A DNA stretch of 64,000 nt from Mycobacterium marseillense (GTDB taxonomy: Bacteria > Actinomycetota > Actinomycetes > Mycobacteriales > Mycobacteriaceae), in NCBI RefSeq assembly GCF_010731675.1, contig NZ_AP022584.1, positions 4,960,001 to 5,024,000 on the forward strand, given 5' to 3'. Made by a program: the position numbers and the translations under genes. Under the pieces are notes generated by a model. The model saw only the letters and a list, made by a program, of their open reading frames with translations, was not told where the DNA came from and made no database searches. Below are positions 63,328 through 64,000 of the stretch, piece after piece. Every line of letters begins with the position of its first letter. Position 1 is the stretch's first letter.

Positions 63328-64000
63328 CTAGTCGAGGCTCGAGGCCGCCACGGCGGCCGTTTCCGCGGCGGTCACCTCGGCCGCGGCGCGCTCGCCGGAG
63401 CGAATCGCGCCGTCGACCCACCCGCACATGACGGCCGAGCTCTCGGTGCCGGCCCAGTGGATGCGGCCGCAGGGTTCGCGCAGGGTGTAACCGAATTCGG
63501 TCAGCACGCCGGTGGGCGCGTGGCTGATCATGCCGCCGCCGGAGTAGCGCTCCACCGTCCAGTTCTGCTCGTGGAATTCGCGATACTCGTTCGCCTTGCT
63601 CCCGAAGCGATCGACGAGCTCACCGATGATGACCGCTTGGCGTTCGGCCTCGCCGAGCCTGCCGAGCCGTCGCGCGGCCGGTCCCTCACTGATGACGCAC
63701 ATGACGCCCGGGTTTCCGGTGTCCGTGCAGGCGTCGATGGTCAGGGTCGCCGGGCATCCCGGCGCGGCCGACTGGCCCGACAGCCCGTCGGCCCGCCAGA
63801 ACGGCTCGTCGTAGACGACCGAGATCTTGACGACCGCGCCGCTCGGCATGCGCTGGTGCAGGAAGGCCCGATCCACCGGCAGCATCGGTTCGTAGGCGAT
63901 CGACGTCGCGATCGCCAGCGGGATCGCGACGATCACCCGCCGCGCCCGCACCGTCATGCCCTCCGCGCTGACGGTGACGCCCTCGGCGTCCTGCGTGATT
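63328..64000 (-). CDS. flavin-containing amine oxidase, C-terminal part (start outside window)
   Basis: About 224 residues; the frame is open through the right edge of the window, so the N-terminal FAD-binding Rossmann domain is missing. The visible part has RRVIVAIPLAIATSIAYEPMLP, a beta strand typical of the family, the segment GRIHWAGTESS, close to the FAD/substrate-binding GRIYFAGTETA consensus, and GWVDGAIRSGERAAAEV at the end. It should oxidise a primary or polyamine to aldehyde with H2O2. The methionine at 63957 is internal. Confidence 0.88.
   Translation of the reverse strand, partial: ITQDAEGVTVSAEGMTVRARRVIVAIPLAIATSIAYEPMLPVDRAFLHQRMPSGAVVKISVVYDEPFWRADGLSGQSAAPGCPATLTIDACTDTGNPGVMCVISEGPAARRLGRLGEAERQAVIIGELVDRFGSKANEYREFHEQNWTVERYSGGGMISHAPTGVLTEFGYTLREPCGRIHWAGTESSAVMCGWVDGAIRSGERAAAEVTAAETAAVAASSLD

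Overview
The window is one continuous piece of a high-GC actinobacterial chromosome. It almost certainly comes from a slow-growing Mycobacterium, probably a non-tuberculous species close to the M. avium complex. The evidence is strong product recognition (mycothiol S-conjugate amidase, DesA2, PhoH2 with an overlapping small partner ORF, LpqV, proline-rich antigen Pra, a Z-prenyl diphosphate synthase, a 3-beta-hydroxysteroid dehydrogenase) and a gene order that, from memory, follows M. tuberculosis Rv1062 to Rv1127c nearly gene for gene. Compared with that reference the PE/PPE genes and the toxin-antitoxin pairs I remember from this interval are missing, and several genes that are split or short there look intact here. 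The species cannot be fixed from this sequence alone.

Layout. 1-7,000: two patatin-like lipases, lipoprotein LpqV, a cysteine dioxygenase/rhodanese pair, a membrane alpha/beta hydrolase, EchA8 and EchA9. 7,000-15,300: a BI-1 type membrane protein, a strong terminator followed by a nested inverted repeat, thiolase FadA3, an SGNH esterase, LipU, then the transsulfuration run cbs-pra-metB. 15,300-20,200: GreA, a DUF4307-type protein, mca with two overlapping downstream genes, and a ketosteroid isomerase. 20,200-30,800: a hemolysin III homologue, Z-prenyl synthase, CoaA, GlyA, DesA2, phoAT/PhoH2, a polysaccharide deacetylase overlapped by a membrane adenylyl cyclase, and a Gly/Pro-rich membrane protein. 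30,800-36,300: fum-glpX, a DUF4245 protein, a dienelactone hydrolase and a glycopeptidolipid-type glycosyltransferase. 36,500-41,400: a stand-alone NRPS module (adenylation, carrier, epimerization) and a full-length type-B carboxylesterase. 41,400-48,100: 3-beta-HSD with a KstR-type operator, xseA/xseB, IspH, a basic-tailed membrane protein, YchF. 48,100-54,000: an accessory-looking stretch (methyltransferase, two VOC proteins, a Trp/Pro-rich secreted protein, a broken coiled-coil gene, an NlpC/P60 protein, a small monooxygenase, a permuted papain-like amidase and a second cyclase). 54,000-64,000: zwf-gnd, BpoB, a VOC protein, EphC, a WS/DGAT-like protein, a PpdK lacking its PEP barrel plus partner, a DoxX protein and the end of a flavin amine oxidase.

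Functional themes: fatty acyl/CoA and steroid metabolism (EchA8/9, FadA3, KSI, 3-beta-HSD, esterases); sulfur and thiol metabolism (cysteine dioxygenase, rhodanese, Cbs, MetB, Mca); central carbon (Fum, GlpX, Zwf, Gnd, a PPDK-like protein); cell envelope (deacetylase, glycosyltransferase, NRPS module, lipoprotein). Two recurring sequence features are worth noting. Many genes have a TANNNT -10 hexamer 6-8 nt before the start codon, the leaderless arrangement common in mycobacteria. Several convergent gene pairs have interlocked stop codons. The strongest candidate for something undescribed is the orphan A-PCP-E module next to a glycosyltransferase of the glycopeptidolipid type.
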